A stretch of DNA of 64,000 nt from Nocardia fusca NBRC 14340 (GTDB lineage Bacteria > Actinomycetota > Actinomycetes > Mycobacteriales > Mycobacteriaceae): positions 1 through 64,000 of the forward strand of contig NZ_BDCU01000029.1 of NCBI RefSeq assembly GCF_001618425.1, written 5' to 3'. The position numbers and the translations under genes are program-made. Below, piece by piece: positions 1-8,215 of this stretch. The notes under the pieces were generated by a model, which worked only from the letters and a program-made list of their open reading frames with translations, did not search any database and was not told the origin of the DNA. The first letter of the stretch is position 1. Each line of letters opens with the position of its first letter.

Positions 1-16
1 CTAGCGCCTTCGACTA

Positions 17-238
17 TCAGGGGCGGGACGCCGGGCACCGCGGATCACCCGGGTGCCCGGCGTAGGTGCCCGATTCGCCCGCGTCGGCCGGCGAACCGGG
101 CACCAGATACTTCTCGAACGGATGCAGCCGGCCGATCCCGAGCTCGATATCGCGTGCGAGCGCGGTTGCGGTCTCGTCGACGGCGTCGGCTCGCGCCCCG
201 GCGGGGCCGGCCGCGCCGACCGCTGCGACTGTGTTCAT
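17..238 (-). CDS. small hypothetical protein (73 aa)
   Basis: A 73-residue reading frame whose ATG is preceded by GGAGG 11 bases upstream. An ATG 18 bases further up is possible but lies too close to the same GGAGG. The product has an Ala/Gly-rich N-terminus, a short acidic helix-like stretch (ETATALARDIELGIGRL) and a Gly/Pro-rich tail. There is no signal peptide, membrane segment or family I recognise. The middle part looks protein-like, which argues mildly for a real gene. It sits alone, with about 275 bases of apparently empty DNA to the next gene. Confidence 0.4.
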   Translation of the reverse strand: MNTVAAVGAAGPAGARADAVDETATALARDIELGIGRLHPFEKYLVPGSPADAGESGTYAGHPGDPRCPASRP

Positions 239-514
239 GAACGATCGATCCTCCATCGGTCCCGGTCGCGGCGCCGACCCGGTGGTGCGGAGTCGACGCC
301 GGCTGATATGACCTGCCCCCTGGTCGCTATGGATGGTGGGGCCAAATGTAGGGATTCCGAAGAGGGTTGTCGCCGTTCATGTTCAGCGTGAGTGCAACCG
401 GTGCGGGCGCGCGGGCCGCGGCGCAGGGCAGCAGACCCCGCGCCGGGCGAGGCCCCCGCGCCGCCGTCGGTGGTCCGGTTCCGACGGCGACGAGGCGGGG
501 ACCAGCGTCCGGGC

Positions 515-880
515 TCAGGGGGCCGGCGCGACGAACTCCGGCTGGTCGAGTACGCGCAGCCAGCTACCGTCGGGCTGGCGCCGGACGACCTGCGCACGCG
601 CACCGGTGCCGTCCTTCGGCGGCGTCGAGGTGAGGGCGAGGTCGCCGCTGATCAGCGTCGGCAGCGGTTCTTCCGGTTCGAAGCGGGGTCCGGCGGCCAG
701 CACCTTCTCCCACAGCGCGCGGATCGCCGCCCGCCCGACGGTGCGGCTACCGGGCGGGTAGGCCACGACGGCGTCCTCTTCGTAGAGTGCGGCGACTCCC
801 GCCGCGTCACCGGCATTGGAGCGTTCGACGAACAGGCGCGTGATGTCTTCGGGCCGCAGCGCCTTCTCGTACTCGGGCAT
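515..880 (-). CDS. SnoaL-like / DUF4440 NTF2-fold protein
   Basis: A 121-residue protein with the layout of small NTF2-fold proteins: an N-terminal helix containing a VERSNAGDAAGVAALYEEDA-type segment, a PPG turn, then a GRAAIRALWEKVL helix and beta strands. Family members act as small cyclases, isomerases or ligand-binding proteins, and the substrate cannot be read from sequence. AGGAGG lies 6 bases before the ATG. The gene is divergent from the LysR gene at 982, about 100 bases apart, so that regulator probably controls it. Confidence 0.8.
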   Translation of the reverse strand: MPEYEKALRPEDITRLFVERSNAGDAAGVAALYEEDAVVAYPPGSRTVGRAAIRALWEKVLAAGPRFEPEEPLPTLISGDLALTSTPPKDGTGARAQVVRRQPDGSWLRVLDQPEFVAPAP

Positions 881-981
881 CGATGTCCTCCTGTGGTTTT
901 CGAATCCGACGCGTTCCAGCCTGGCCGGACGAACATCAGAAGTCCAACAGATGGTTCTTATGAAAGCTAGAATTACCAGTT

Positions 982-1893
982 ATGGAACTGAGGCAGCTGG
1001 AATACTTCGTCGCGGTCGCGGAGGAGCAGAACTTCACCCGGGCGGCGCAACGGGTGCACATCAGCCAGTCCGGGGTCAGCGCCCAGATCCGCGCCCTGGA
1101 GAAAGAACTCGGCGCCGAACTGTTCGACCGCTCGGCACGCACCGCCACCCTGACCGTCGCGGGAAAGGCCGCCCTCGAACACGCCCGCACCGCCCTCGAT
1201 GCCGCCGAAGCCGTCACCCAGGCGGTCGGTGAGGTCACCGACCTGATCCGGGGCACACTCACCGTGGGTATGGTCGTCGGCTGCACCGTCACACCGCTGT
1301 TCGACGCACTCGCCGATTTCCACCGCGCACATCCCGGTGTGGAGATCTCCCTGCTCGAGGACAACTCCGACCGGCTCGCCGAGGCCGTGCGGGCCGGGGT
1401 GCTGGACGTGGCTCTCGTCGGTACGGCGACCGCCGAACCCGACGGGCTGCAAGCGTTCACCATCATCCGGGAACAGCTCGTCGCAGCGGTTCCCGCCGGA
1501 CATCCACTGGCGGCGCGACGGCGCGTCACCCTCGCCGAGCTGTGCACCCACCCTCTGGTGTGCATGCCTCCGGGTACCGGTGTACGCACCGTGTTCGACC
1601 GCGCGTGCGCGACCCAGAACCTCCGCCCGGTGGTCGCGCTCCAGGCCGGAGCCGCCGATGCCATCGCCGATCTCGCCGCGCGCGGACTCGCGGTCGCCGT
1701 CCTCAGCGATTCCCTGGCCGCGGCCCACCGCGACCGGCTCGTCACCCTCACCCTCGAGGGCGCCGAAACACCCGCGTTCCTCGCCTTGATCTGGAAGGAC
1801 ACCGGCCGCCCCGCGGTACGTGAACTGCTCGTCCACAGCCGGCGAGCGTTCCAGCGGGCCGGGCTCGGCGAGGGCCACGACGGCTTTCGGTAA
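982..1893 (+). CDS. LysR-family transcriptional regulator
   Basis: A 303-residue protein of standard LysR length. The N-terminal winged helix-turn-helix is clear (MELRQLEYFVAVAEEQNFTR, then AAQRVHISQSGVSAQIRALE), followed by an alpha/beta co-inducer domain. A -10-like TAGAAT at 968-973 ends 8 bases before the ATG and there is no Shine-Dalgarno sequence, so the mRNA is probably leaderless. It is divergent from the SnoaL-like gene, its likely target. The ligand is unknown. Confidence 0.9.
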   Translation: MELRQLEYFVAVAEEQNFTRAAQRVHISQSGVSAQIRALEKELGAELFDRSARTATLTVAGKAALEHARTALDAAEAVTQAVGEVTDLIRGTLTVGMVVGCTVTPLFDALADFHRAHPGVEISLLEDNSDRLAEAVRAGVLDVALVGTATAEPDGLQAFTIIREQLVAAVPAGHPLAARRRVTLAELCTHPLVCMPPGTGVRTVFDRACATQNLRPVVALQAGAADAIADLAARGLAVAVLSDSLAAAHRDRLVTLTLEGAETPAFLALIWKDTGRPAVRELLVHSRRAFQRAGLGEGHDGFR

Positions 1894-2009
1894 TGGCTTG
1901 CGCCGGAAGACGGTTCGCCGATTTCCGTAGCTGGACCGAGGGCCGCGGCCCGGCAACGCATCGGTTACGCTCGAGGCGGTTCTGCCGCCGGTGATATGGG
2001 GTGTGCCGG

Positions 2010-2484
2010 ATGGACTCGTCTGCGGTCGCGGCGGCGGCCGGCGTAGCGACAGCGCTGATCGCTCTGGTCGCCACGGTACTGGTCGTATGGCAGGTGGTCG
2101 AGATGCGGAAAACCACCTATGCCAGTGCGTTCAAAGCCGTCTACGACATGCTCCAGGACGAATCGCTGTGCCAGGACTGTCGTTTCGTCATGCGTCACCT
2201 GCGGATCCGGGAGTTCGCGTCGTGGTCGGACGAGGACATCCAGCGCGCCGAAAGAGTGTGTCACAGCTACGACTGCGTGGGCATCATGTGCCGGCGTGGG
2301 TTCATACCAACCGATGTCGTGGCCGACTCCTGGGGGCGATTCGCTGCGCACGTGCTGGAATGTCGTGCAGCCCCTCGTGGAGAAGTACCGTGCGGATCGC
2401 AACGCACCGGAGCTGTGGGACGACTTCCAGTGGCTCGCCCGGCGCGCCGTGGAGATCAGGCGCCCGGTATCCGCCGGCCGCTGA
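2010..2484 (+). pseudogene. DUF4760-like membrane-anchored protein, one-base frameshift
   Basis: The first part (from ATG 2010; GTG 2001 also possible) encodes an N-terminal membrane helix followed by a soluble region, and reads cleanly to about position 2336. The natural continuation (NVVQPLVEKYRADRNAPELW and on to the stop at 2482-2484) lies in the next frame. Deleting one G from the run at 2332-2336 rejoins both halves as ADSWGDSLRTCWNVVQPL, a smooth DUF4760-type C-terminus. Without the correction the frame runs on to 2528 into unrelated sequence. It could be a real pseudogene or an assembly error in a G run. Confidence 0.7.
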
Positions 2485-2502
2485 CGAGGCGGCGGCCGGC
2501 GG
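2471..2502. terminator. bidirectional hairpin between converging genes
   Basis: Perfect 11-bp inverted repeat (CCGCCGGCCGC at 2471-2481, complement at 2492-2502) with a 10-base loop that holds the upstream stop codon. It lies between the broken DUF4760-like gene and the converging dehydrogenase gene. There is no U-tract, as is common in actinobacteria. Confidence 0.55.
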
Positions 2503-2517
2503 ATCCACGCTCCGGGC

Positions 2518-3774
2518 TCAGGGGATGACGACCGGTTCGGTGAGCGGCGGCGGGTCGTCGGCCCAGCGGTGACCGGTCTCGCGCGGGGTCACGCCCTGCT
2601 CCGCCCATGCCGCCAGCAGCAAGGCGACCTTGTTGTGCATGATGGTGCGGAGCCGGTCGAACGAGTTCTCCGGCGTATCGTCGACCTGACCGAGCAGCAA
2701 CCACCACGCCCAGGCCACCGCCCCGGCGTTCGCGACGAAGTCCGGCAGCACCGGGACACCGCGGGCAGCGAGCATCGCCTCCGCTTCCGGGGTGGTGGCC
2801 GCGTTCGCGGCCTCGACGACGATCCGGGCCCGGACATCGAAAGAGTTGTCCGGCGTGATCGCATAGGAGATCGCCGCCGGGACCAGGATGTCGACATCGG
2901 CGGCCAGGATCGTGGCCCGCGGCAGCTGCTCGACCCCCTCCGGCAACCGGGAACGGTCGATCTCGCCGTACCCGTTGCGCAGGGCGAGCAGCGCCGGGAT
3001 ATCCAGCCCGTCCGCGCAGTGCAGGGTTCCGGCGGCATCGGCCACGGTGGTGACCTTCATACCGGCCTCGTACAGGTAGTAGGCCGCCGCCCCGCCCATG
3101 GTGCCCACACCCTGGATCGCGACCGTGGTCTCGGCGGGTGGCCGACCCCACCACACCGCGGCGGCGAGGCAGGCGTGCGCGACACCATAACCACCGATCA
3201 CATCGCCCAGCATGAACCCGCCCTCGACCGCCGCGTTCAGGCCGCGGCGGACCCGTTCCAGGGTCGCGGCGGGATCGGCGGCCCGGCGGATCGCGGCGTG
3301 GTAGCTCTGGCCCAGGCCGAGCCTTTCGAAGACCTCGTCGATCAGATGCTGCGGAACCCCCAGATCCTCGGCGGTCACCCAATGCGAATCGATCCACGGA
3401 CGCATGGCCTCGCAGAACCGTTCCAGTACTTCGACGGCGCGCGGATCCTTGGGATCGAAATCGATTCCGCCCTTGGCCCCGCCGATGGGCAGATCGAACG
3501 TCGCGGTCTTGTTGGCCATACCCCGGGCCAGATCCTCGACTTCGCTCACCGTACAACCGGCCCGCATCCGGGTGCCGCCGGTGGCCAGGCCACCGCGCAG
3601 GGTGTGCACCACAAGGTAACCGACCGCGCCCGTCTGCGAATCCGTCCACTGCAGGCGCATATACGGCTCGGAACGACGGACCGCGGGGGTGAGGGCCACT
3701 GCCGCCGGGACGGCCGGAACTGTCTGCGCGGTAATCTGCGCGGCGCCCCCCGCCGGGTCCTGCATCGTCGTCAC
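2518..3774 (-). CDS. Glu/Leu/Phe/Val dehydrogenase family protein
   Basis: A 418-residue amino-acid dehydrogenase performing NAD(P)-dependent oxidative deamination, or the reverse amination, in the cytoplasm. The N-terminal substrate domain holds TRMRAGCT and the signature PIGGAKGGI with the catalytic lysine. The C-terminal Rossmann domain has AIQGVGTMGGAAA. Length and motifs fit the glutamate dehydrogenase side of the family, but substrate cannot be settled by eye. The GTG start at 3774 is chosen because AGGAGG lies 9 bases upstream. The gene is divergent from a LysR gene at 3985, its probable regulator. Confidence 0.88.
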   Translation of the reverse strand: MTTMQDPAGGAAQITAQTVPAVPAAVALTPAVRRSEPYMRLQWTDSQTGAVGYLVVHTLRGGLATGGTRMRAGCTVSEVEDLARGMANKTATFDLPIGGAKGGIDFDPKDPRAVEVLERFCEAMRPWIDSHWVTAEDLGVPQHLIDEVFERLGLGQSYHAAIRRAADPAATLERVRRGLNAAVEGGFMLGDVIGGYGVAHACLAAAVWWGRPPAETTVAIQGVGTMGGAAAYYLYEAGMKVTTVADAAGTLHCADGLDIPALLALRNGYGEIDRSRLPEGVEQLPRATILAADVDILVPAAISYAITPDNSFDVRARIVVEAANAATTPEAEAMLAARGVPVLPDFVANAGAVAWAWWLLLGQVDDTPENSFDRLRTIMHNKVALLLAAWAEQGVTPRETGHRWADDPPPLTEPVVIP

Positions 3775-3984
3775 GACGAACCACCTCCTCTTCGTGTTCG
3801 TGCCGGATACACCATCACCCACGGAGAAGCGCCGGGTGCGTAATCCCCTGTCCGGACCACGTCGTCCCCGGCCGATGGCTCGATTCCGGTGTCACCAGCC
3901 TGCATTCGCACCTGCGCGTTCGTCTATTTACGGTTCGTTCACGGCGGTGTTCAGCGTTGCTGCACAACGCCTAGGCTCGAAACC

Positions 3985-4983
3985 ATGGACCTGTCGCTGG
4001 CCCGTCTGCGAATGTTGCGCGAATTGCATCGCCGCGGCACGGTGACGGCGGCCGCGACCGCACTGCACTACACCGCATCGGCGGTGTCCCAGCAACTCGC
4101 CCAGCTGGAACGCGATGTCGGCACCCGGCTGTTCGAGCGGCGGGGACGCCGGCTGCAACTCACCGATCTCGGGGTGCTGCTGGCCGAACACGCCGAGGAG
4201 ATCCTCGCCTCTGTCGAGCGGGCGACCCAGGCGCTCGAGGACGCGGGCGAGACCATGACGGCGAAACTCACCGCCGGTGTGTGGGCGTCGGTCGCCTCCG
4301 GCCTGCTGCCCGATGCGCTCACCGCCCTCGCACGCACCCACCCGGGTATCTCGGTGCGCACGCGGGAACTCGTTCCGGAGGCCACCGCCGCCGCGGTACG
4401 CGACGGGGCATTGGATCTGTCGTTCGTACTCGAATACTCCAACTACCCGATGACCTGGGACAGCGGCCTGGAACGCACCGTCATCGCGGTCGAGCGGATC
4501 TACGCCGCGGTCCCGTCCGGAGCCGTGCCGTCGGCCAGTGTGACCCTGGCCGAACTCGCCGACCATCCGTGGATCCTCGCTCCCGCCCGGTCGCATTTCG
4601 GGCATGCGGCCCGGCTGGCGTTCCAATCCGTCGGCCTCGAGCCACGGATCGATCATGAGGTCGAAGAGCAGGCGACGGCCATGGCGATGGTGGCGGCCGG
4701 GCTGGGCGTGACGCTGGTATCGGATCTGGGCCTGGCGTTGCGACCGCCGGGGGTGGACATCCTCGCCCTGGGCGACGTGCTCACCCGGACCGTATCGCTG
4801 GCCTATCGCACCAATACCGCCCGGCGTGCCGCACTACTGATCGTCGTCGACGCGGTCCGCACGACCGCCGCGGAGAAGGGCCTGGCCGGCGATTCCGCAC
4901 TGCCGACCTCGGCGACTGCGGAACCCTTCCCGTCCCCGGCGGCTACGGTGCGAACGGCCGACCGGCGCCCGGAACAGAACTGA
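3985..4983 (+). CDS. LysR-family transcriptional regulator
   Basis: A 332-residue LysR protein: MDLSLARLRMLRELHRRGTV opens the helix-turn-helix, with ALHYTASAVSQQLAQLERDV as recognition region, then a type 2 periplasmic-binding-like domain. A -10-like TAGGCT at 3972-3977 ends 7 bases before the ATG and no Shine-Dalgarno is visible, so the transcript is probably leaderless. It is divergent from the amino-acid dehydrogenase and is likely to regulate it. The last 40 residues are low-complexity. Confidence 0.88.
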   Translation: MDLSLARLRMLRELHRRGTVTAAATALHYTASAVSQQLAQLERDVGTRLFERRGRRLQLTDLGVLLAEHAEEILASVERATQALEDAGETMTAKLTAGVWASVASGLLPDALTALARTHPGISVRTRELVPEATAAAVRDGALDLSFVLEYSNYPMTWDSGLERTVIAVERIYAAVPSGAVPSASVTLAELADHPWILAPARSHFGHAARLAFQSVGLEPRIDHEVEEQATAMAMVAAGLGVTLVSDLGLALRPPGVDILALGDVLTRTVSLAYRTNTARRAALLIVVDAVRTTAAEKGLAGDSALPTSATAEPFPSPAATVRTADRRPEQN

Positions 4984-5087
4984 TCGGCGCGGACCCACGA
5001 CTCGCCTGCCCCGATCCGGTGAATCCGGTCACAGCCGCGGGGTACGCTCGCACGCGTCGGCGTGGCGGTGACACCTGGAGGTCGGCA

Positions 5088-6185
5088 ATGGATGTTCTGC
5101 TCGGAATCGGGACGCGCAAGGGGTTGTTCCTGGCGCGCAGTACCGACGGTCGGTCGAGCTGGGAGGTGAGCCCGCCCCGGTTCGCCGTGGCGGATGTGAA
5201 AGCACTGGCGATCGATACGCGGCGGACGACGCCGCGCGTGCTCGCCGGAGTACTGGACAGCCATTTCGGCCCGACCATGGTGACCAGCGATGATCTCGGC
5301 CGGACGTGGAGCGAATCGGACGATGCGCCGCTGGCGTTCCCGTCGGATACCGGGGCGGCATTGCAGGGCGTATGGCAGATCGCACCCGCGACCGCGGCCG
5401 AGCCGGAGGTGGTGTACGCGGGCGCCGAACCGTCGGCGTTGTTCCGCTCGTCCGACGCGGGGCGAACGTTCGAACTGATCCGCGGCCTGTGGGACCACCC
5501 GCACCGCTCCGAGTGGATGCCGGGTGGCGGCGGGCTGGCGTTGCACACGATCATCCCGCATCCGGCGGACGCGCAGCGTATCACGGTCGCCATATCGACG
5601 GGCGGCGTCTATCAGACCGCCGACGGCGGTAGGTCCTGGAGACCCACCAACAAAGGGGTCACGGCCGATTTCATGCCCGGTGAGCTGCCGGAGTGGGGGC
5701 AGTGCGTGCACAAGGTCGCCATGGACGCCGGCACACCGAGCACCATGTATCTGCAGAACCACGGCGGAGTCTTCCGCACCACCGACGACGGCATGAGCTG
5801 GCAGTCGATCGACGGCGGCCTACCGGCCTCGAACTTCGGCTTCCCGATCGTCGCGCACCCGCGGCGCCCCGGGGTGATCTACACCTTCCCGCTGGTCGCC
5901 GATATGGAGCGGTTCCGCTTCCCCCCGAACGCCGAATGCGCCGTCTACCGCAGCACCGACGGTGGCGAGACCTGGTCGGCGCAGACCAGCGGGCTCCCGC
6001 GGGAACCGTTCTGGGCCGCGGTCATGCGCGATGCCATGTGCGCCGACGACGCCGATCCGGCCGGGATCTATTTCGGCACCCGCAACGGCGAGGTCTACTG
6101 CAGTCCCGACGAGGGTGAGCACTGGCGGCTGGTAGCCGACAAATTGCCCGACGTCCTGTGTGTACGCGCCCGAGTGGTCGGATAG
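5088..6185 (+). CDS. BNR/Asp-box repeat beta-propeller protein
   Basis: A 365-residue protein carrying six Asp-box type motifs (TSDDLGRTW, SSDAGRTF, TADGGRSW, TTDDGMSW, STDGGETW, SPDEGEHW), which predicts a six-bladed sialidase/VPS10-like propeller. No signal peptide is seen, so it is probably cytoplasmic. GGAGG lies 6 bases before the ATG. The next gene, a MoaD/ThiS-type protein, starts 4 bases after its stop, so the two are probably co-transcribed and may work together. No enzymatic role can be assigned. Confidence 0.85.
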   Translation: MDVLLGIGTRKGLFLARSTDGRSSWEVSPPRFAVADVKALAIDTRRTTPRVLAGVLDSHFGPTMVTSDDLGRTWSESDDAPLAFPSDTGAALQGVWQIAPATAAEPEVVYAGAEPSALFRSSDAGRTFELIRGLWDHPHRSEWMPGGGGLALHTIIPHPADAQRITVAISTGGVYQTADGGRSWRPTNKGVTADFMPGELPEWGQCVHKVAMDAGTPSTMYLQNHGGVFRTTDDGMSWQSIDGGLPASNFGFPIVAHPRRPGVIYTFPLVADMERFRFPPNAECAVYRSTDGGETWSAQTSGLPREPFWAAVMRDAMCADDADPAGIYFGTRNGEVYCSPDEGEHWRLVADKLPDVLCVRARVVG

Positions 6186-6189
6186 CGCC

Positions 6190-6462
6190 GTGGCACAGGT
6201 GCGCCTGCCGTCCGCGCTGCGGCCCTATGTCGGCGGCGACCGGGAACTCGCGGTCGACGGTGCGACGCTGCGCACTGTGCTGGACGTGCTGCGCGAGCGG
6301 TCGCCCGCGCTGGAGCGCCGCCTCCGCGACGAGAGCGGCGAACTACGCCGCTACGTGAACTTCTACGTCGACGGCGACGAATGCCGGACACTGCGGGGCC
6401 TGGACACACCGCTCGACGCCGGCACCGAGGTCATGATCATTCCGTCGGTCGCCGGTGGGTGA
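6190..6462 (+). CDS. MoaD/ThiS-family ubiquitin-like sulfur carrier
   Basis: A 90-residue beta-grasp protein that ends in the diglycine expected of sulfur-carrier proteins (VMIIPSVAGG). The C-terminal Gly is normally adenylated and thiocarboxylated by a MoeB/ThiF-type enzyme, which is not in this window. The start is uncertain: GTG 6190 leaves a 4-base gap after the upstream gene, while GTG 6160 would overlap it; neither has a good ribosome site. Tight linkage to the Asp-box protein suggests a dedicated partner rather than general molybdopterin synthesis. Confidence 0.82.
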   Translation: MAQVRLPSALRPYVGGDRELAVDGATLRTVLDVLRERSPALERRLRDESGELRRYVNFYVDGDECRTLRGLDTPLDAGTEVMIIPSVAGG

Positions 6463-6479
6463 TCGCCGCGGGCGGGACG

Positions 6480-7055
6480 CTACCCGGCAGCGACCGCGCG
6501 CTCCGATTCCTCCCGCAGCGTGCGGAATTCGGCGGCCAGCGCGTCCAGGGTGTAGTGGGCGTTGAGACCGCTCGGATTGGGCAGCACCCAGACCTCGGTG
6601 GCGCCGATCGTGTCGTCCTGGCGCCCGACGGTGGTCCGCGGCCGGCCGAACGCGGTGCGGTAGGCACCCAGGCCCAGCACCGCGAGGATCCGCGGCCGGT
6701 TCCGCCGCACCCGCTCGACGAGCGCGGCGCCGCCGGCGCGCAATTCTTCCTTCGTCAGTTCGTCGGCCTTCGCGCTCGTCCGGGAGACGACATTGGTGAT
6801 GCCCAGCCCCAGCGCCGGCAGTTCGTCCTGTTCGTCGGGTCGGAACAGGCGCGGCGTGAAACCCGATCGGAACAGCGCGGGCCAGAAGCGGTTTCCCGGC
6901 CGAGCGAAATGGTGGCCGGTCGCACCGGACCACAGGCCGGGATTGATCCCGCAGAACAGCACGCGTAGATCCGGTGCCAGTACATCGGGAATCGTCTTCC
7001 CGGCCGCGGCCGCCAGATCGGCCGGTGTCGGACGGTTTACCGCGGAATGGGCCAT
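6480..7055 (-). CDS. mug: G/U mismatch-specific uracil-DNA glycosylase
   Basis: A 191-residue DNA repair enzyme of the MUG/TDG family, which removes uracil or thymine opposite guanine. The signature GINPGLWSGATGHHFARPGN starts at residue 36, with the catalytic-type Asn at 38, and the second motif LPNPSGLN is near the C-terminus. Escherichia coli Mug is 168 residues, so size fits. The ATG at 7055 lies where homology begins; the frame stays open upstream but encodes Arg-rich sequence unlike the family. It converges with the MoaD-like gene. Confidence 0.9.
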   Translation of the reverse strand: MAHSAVNRPTPADLAAAAGKTIPDVLAPDLRVLFCGINPGLWSGATGHHFARPGNRFWPALFRSGFTPRLFRPDEQDELPALGLGITNVVSRTSAKADELTKEELRAGGAALVERVRRNRPRILAVLGLGAYRTAFGRPRTTVGRQDDTIGATEVWVLPNPSGLNAHYTLDALAAEFRTLREESERAVAAG

Positions 7056-7155
7056 TCGCCCAGTCTGCCAGCGGGAGCGATCCCGCCGAGCCGGACGGCC
7101 ACGTCCGAGGGTTCGCCACCGGACGCGAACGCCGCCGACCGCGGCGAAGCAGACG

Positions 7156-7737
7156 CTATCGGTAGCCACGTTTCAGCAGATACGCCGCTCCTGCCTCGAA
7201 ACCCGCGGGGTCGAGGACCTCGAATCCGAAGGCGTCGGCGAGCCGGTCGGTGGTATCGAAGGCGGCACATACGGCCAGCGCGTCGGCGACCTGGTCGCGC
7301 GAGACACCCGCGGACAGCACCGCACGCATATCCTCGGCGCTGATCGACCCCTCCCTGGTCAGCGTGCCGAGCATGCGCAGCGTCGCCCGGAGCCCGTCTT
7401 CGATCGGAGCCGTGTCGAGGTCGGTGAGCACCGCGCGCACCTTCGCCGGGTCGCGGTACGCCCGCCCGGCCGTCGCGGTATGCGCGCCGAGGCAGAACGC
7501 CGACCCGTTCACCTGCGAGACGAAGGCCGCCATCAGTTCCCGGTCGGCGACCGACCACGCCGCGGGCCCGCGCATCGCCGCCTGGGTGAACTTCTTCGCC
7601 GCGGCACCGTAGAAAGCGGGCCGGTAGAAGGTCAGTTTGGCGGCGTCGGGCGGTGGATGCCCGGAGAACACCCGGATGAGCGCGAACAGCAGCTTGATCC
7701 TCGGACGGTACCCGTTGTCGAGGATATCGAGACGCAT
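7156..7737 (-). CDS. carboxymuconolactone decarboxylase / AhpD-fold protein
   Basis: A 193-residue all-alpha protein of the peroxidase-related CMD/AhpD class (VSQVNGSAFCLGAHTATAG resembles the active-site helix, although the usual second cysteine of the CxxC pair is absent). Its ATG overlaps the last base of the upstream gene's TAA stop (TAATG), a sign of translational coupling. It probably works with that upstream AhpD-like fragment in redox or peroxide defence. Substrate is not inferable. Confidence 0.82.
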   Translation of the reverse strand: MRLDILDNGYRPRIKLLFALIRVFSGHPPPDAAKLTFYRPAFYGAAAKKFTQAAMRGPAAWSVADRELMAAFVSQVNGSAFCLGAHTATAGRAYRDPAKVRAVLTDLDTAPIEDGLRATLRMLGTLTREGSISAEDMRAVLSAGVSRDQVADALAVCAAFDTTDRLADAFGFEVLDPAGFEAGAAYLLKRGYR

Positions 7738-8060
7738 TACTCGGCCGCACCGGCGTCGGCGGCGGCCAGGGCGGCCAGCCCGGCCTCGTAGAGCCGGGCC
7801 GACCGGCCGACCGCGGCGCATACCACCAGTTCGAAGAGTTCGTCCTCGCTGAAACCCGCCGCCTTCGCCGCGTCGAAGTCCGCATCGGTGACCTGGTCGG
7901 CCCGGGTGCGGACCTTGCCGATCAGGGCGTCCAGCGGCGGTGCGAGCCCGGCGCCGGCGAAGGCGCGCGCCCGCTGCTCGAGGGAGGTGCTCCCCGCGCT
8001 GTTCCGGACGCTGTCCACCAGCGCGCGATGCGCTACCCGCTTCTCGTCCTCGTCGGTCAC
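7737..8060 (-). CDS. short AhpD/CMD-like partner protein
   Basis: A 107-residue helical protein with a CMD-like C-terminal helix (FSEDELFELVVCAAVGRSAR). It lacks a CxxC motif and is about half the length of its downstream neighbour. Its stop overlaps that neighbour's start by one base, so the two probably form a heteromeric pair. The GTG start is chosen because AAGGAG lies 12 bases upstream; an earlier start would add Pro/Arg-rich non-conserved sequence. Function is inferred from the pairing only. Confidence 0.7.
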   Translation of the reverse strand: MTDEDEKRVAHRALVDSVRNSAGSTSLEQRARAFAGAGLAPPLDALIGKVRTRADQVTDADFDAAKAAGFSEDELFELVVCAAVGRSARLYEAGLAALAAADAGAAE

Positions 8061-8215
8061 GGCGTGCTCGGGCTCCTTCCGGTTGGACTCGCCCTCATAC
8101 AACCACGCCGGGATACCGTCCGGCAGCGATCCACGCCGGGAGAAAGCGCCGGGACCGCCGTGGTCCGGCGGTATCACGCACGGGCCACGCTTCCCTCCGC
8201 CGGAGCCTGCACACC

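Noticed and set aside
2456..3784. Long open frames on both strands over the dehydrogenase gene
   Set aside because: They are Arg/Gly/Pro-rich translations without domains; only the frame with PIGGAKGGI and the Rossmann motif is coding.
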